From the NCBI RefSeq assembly GCF_031458135.1, contig NZ_JAVDXW010000001.1, positions 2,666,001-2,730,000 of the forward strand: 64,000 nt of DNA. Direction: 5' to 3'. This DNA is from Haloactinomyces albus (lineage in GTDB: Bacteria > Actinomycetota > Actinomycetes > Mycobacteriales > Pseudonocardiaceae). The translations under genes were made by a program, and so were the position numbers. The notes beneath the pieces were generated by a model. It was not told where the DNA came from and made no database searches. It was given only the letters and a program-made list of their open reading frames with translations. Shown piece after piece: positions 63,925 to 64,000 of this stretch (positions within the stretch are counted from its first letter, which is position 1; every line of letters begins with the position of its first letter).

Positions 63925-64000
63925 GCGCAATATTCTGCCGCATCAAGCGCAACACAGGGTTATTGAGTCGCCATCAGCACAGTGATTAGATTTCGAATCA

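Noticed and set aside
1-64000. tRNA or rRNA genes
   Set aside because: Intergenic gaps were scanned by eye for cloverleaf and rRNA-like sequence and nothing convincing was found; a covariance-model search would be decisive.

Overview
The window is a stretch of high-GC actinobacterial chromosome. Strongly GC-biased third codon positions, many GTG starts, ATGA/GTGA gene overlaps, a BldC regulator, a BldN-type sigma factor, a menaquinone pathway and a fused CobA-HemD protein all point to the Actinomycetes. The gene order ppx, membrane protein, sugar isomerase, thioesterase, proC, galE-like, acyltransferase, serB1, glutaredoxin, hemACDB, hemL, phosphoglycerate mutase-like, ccdA, resB, ccsB, menA/E/B/D, menG, geranylgeranyl reductase, polyprenyl synthase follows the Rv0496-Rv0562 region of Mycobacterium tuberculosis. 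The presence of rex and bldN beside hemA resembles Streptomyces. Together this suggests Pseudonocardiales (Saccharopolyspora/Actinopolyspora-like), but the genus is an inference. No plasmid, phage, IS or CRISPR signature was seen.

Layout. 1-8844: end of an exopolyphosphatase gene, a repeat-rich membrane protein, a sugar isomerase, a thioesterase, an ECF sigma/CU044_5270 pair, proC, a galE-like epimerase and an acyltransferase. 8903-10760 (minus): SerB-like HAD phosphatase and a BldN-type sigma factor. 11168-17665: glutaredoxin, rex and the heme genes hemA-hemC-hemD-hemB. 17667-20122: three tandem membrane paralogues and a DUF3093-like protein. 20187-26847: hemL (with an unusual in-frame membrane-segment upstream), a mutase-like gene and a system II cytochrome c maturation set (TlpA/ResA, CcdA, ResB, CcsB). 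26981-31414: ParA/MinD-like ATPase, 62-aa membrane protein, bldC, DUF4229, a cysteine-synthase-like PLP enzyme and a DUF3558 lipoprotein. 31506-44052: menaquinone genes (menA, menE, menB on minus; menD on plus; isochorismate synthase on minus; menG; geranylgeranyl reductase), with a DUF3592 protein, a lone PaaC-like protein and an inositol monophosphatase interspersed. 44216-61102: complete 14-gene nuoA-N operon for NADH dehydrogenase I. 61150-63924: polyprenyl diphosphate synthase, an unknown acidic protein and an Lrp/AsnC regulator.

How it fits together. Most of the window builds an aerobic electron transport chain: heme, cytochrome c maturation, menaquinone with its reduced isoprenoid tail, and complex I. 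Rex, a sensor of NADH/NAD+, sits in the middle. A near-consensus Rex operator overlaps the promoter of the rex-hem operon, and a second Rex-like operator lies just downstream of the likely promoter of the geranylgeranyl reductase gene, immediately before nuo. Other notable points are recurrent leaderless promoters (a -10 hexamer 6-8 nt before a GTG or ATG), a hairpin that would bury the ribosome binding site of a small gene next to bldC, and a family of palindromic intergenic repeats, one cluster of which splits nuoL from nuoM.
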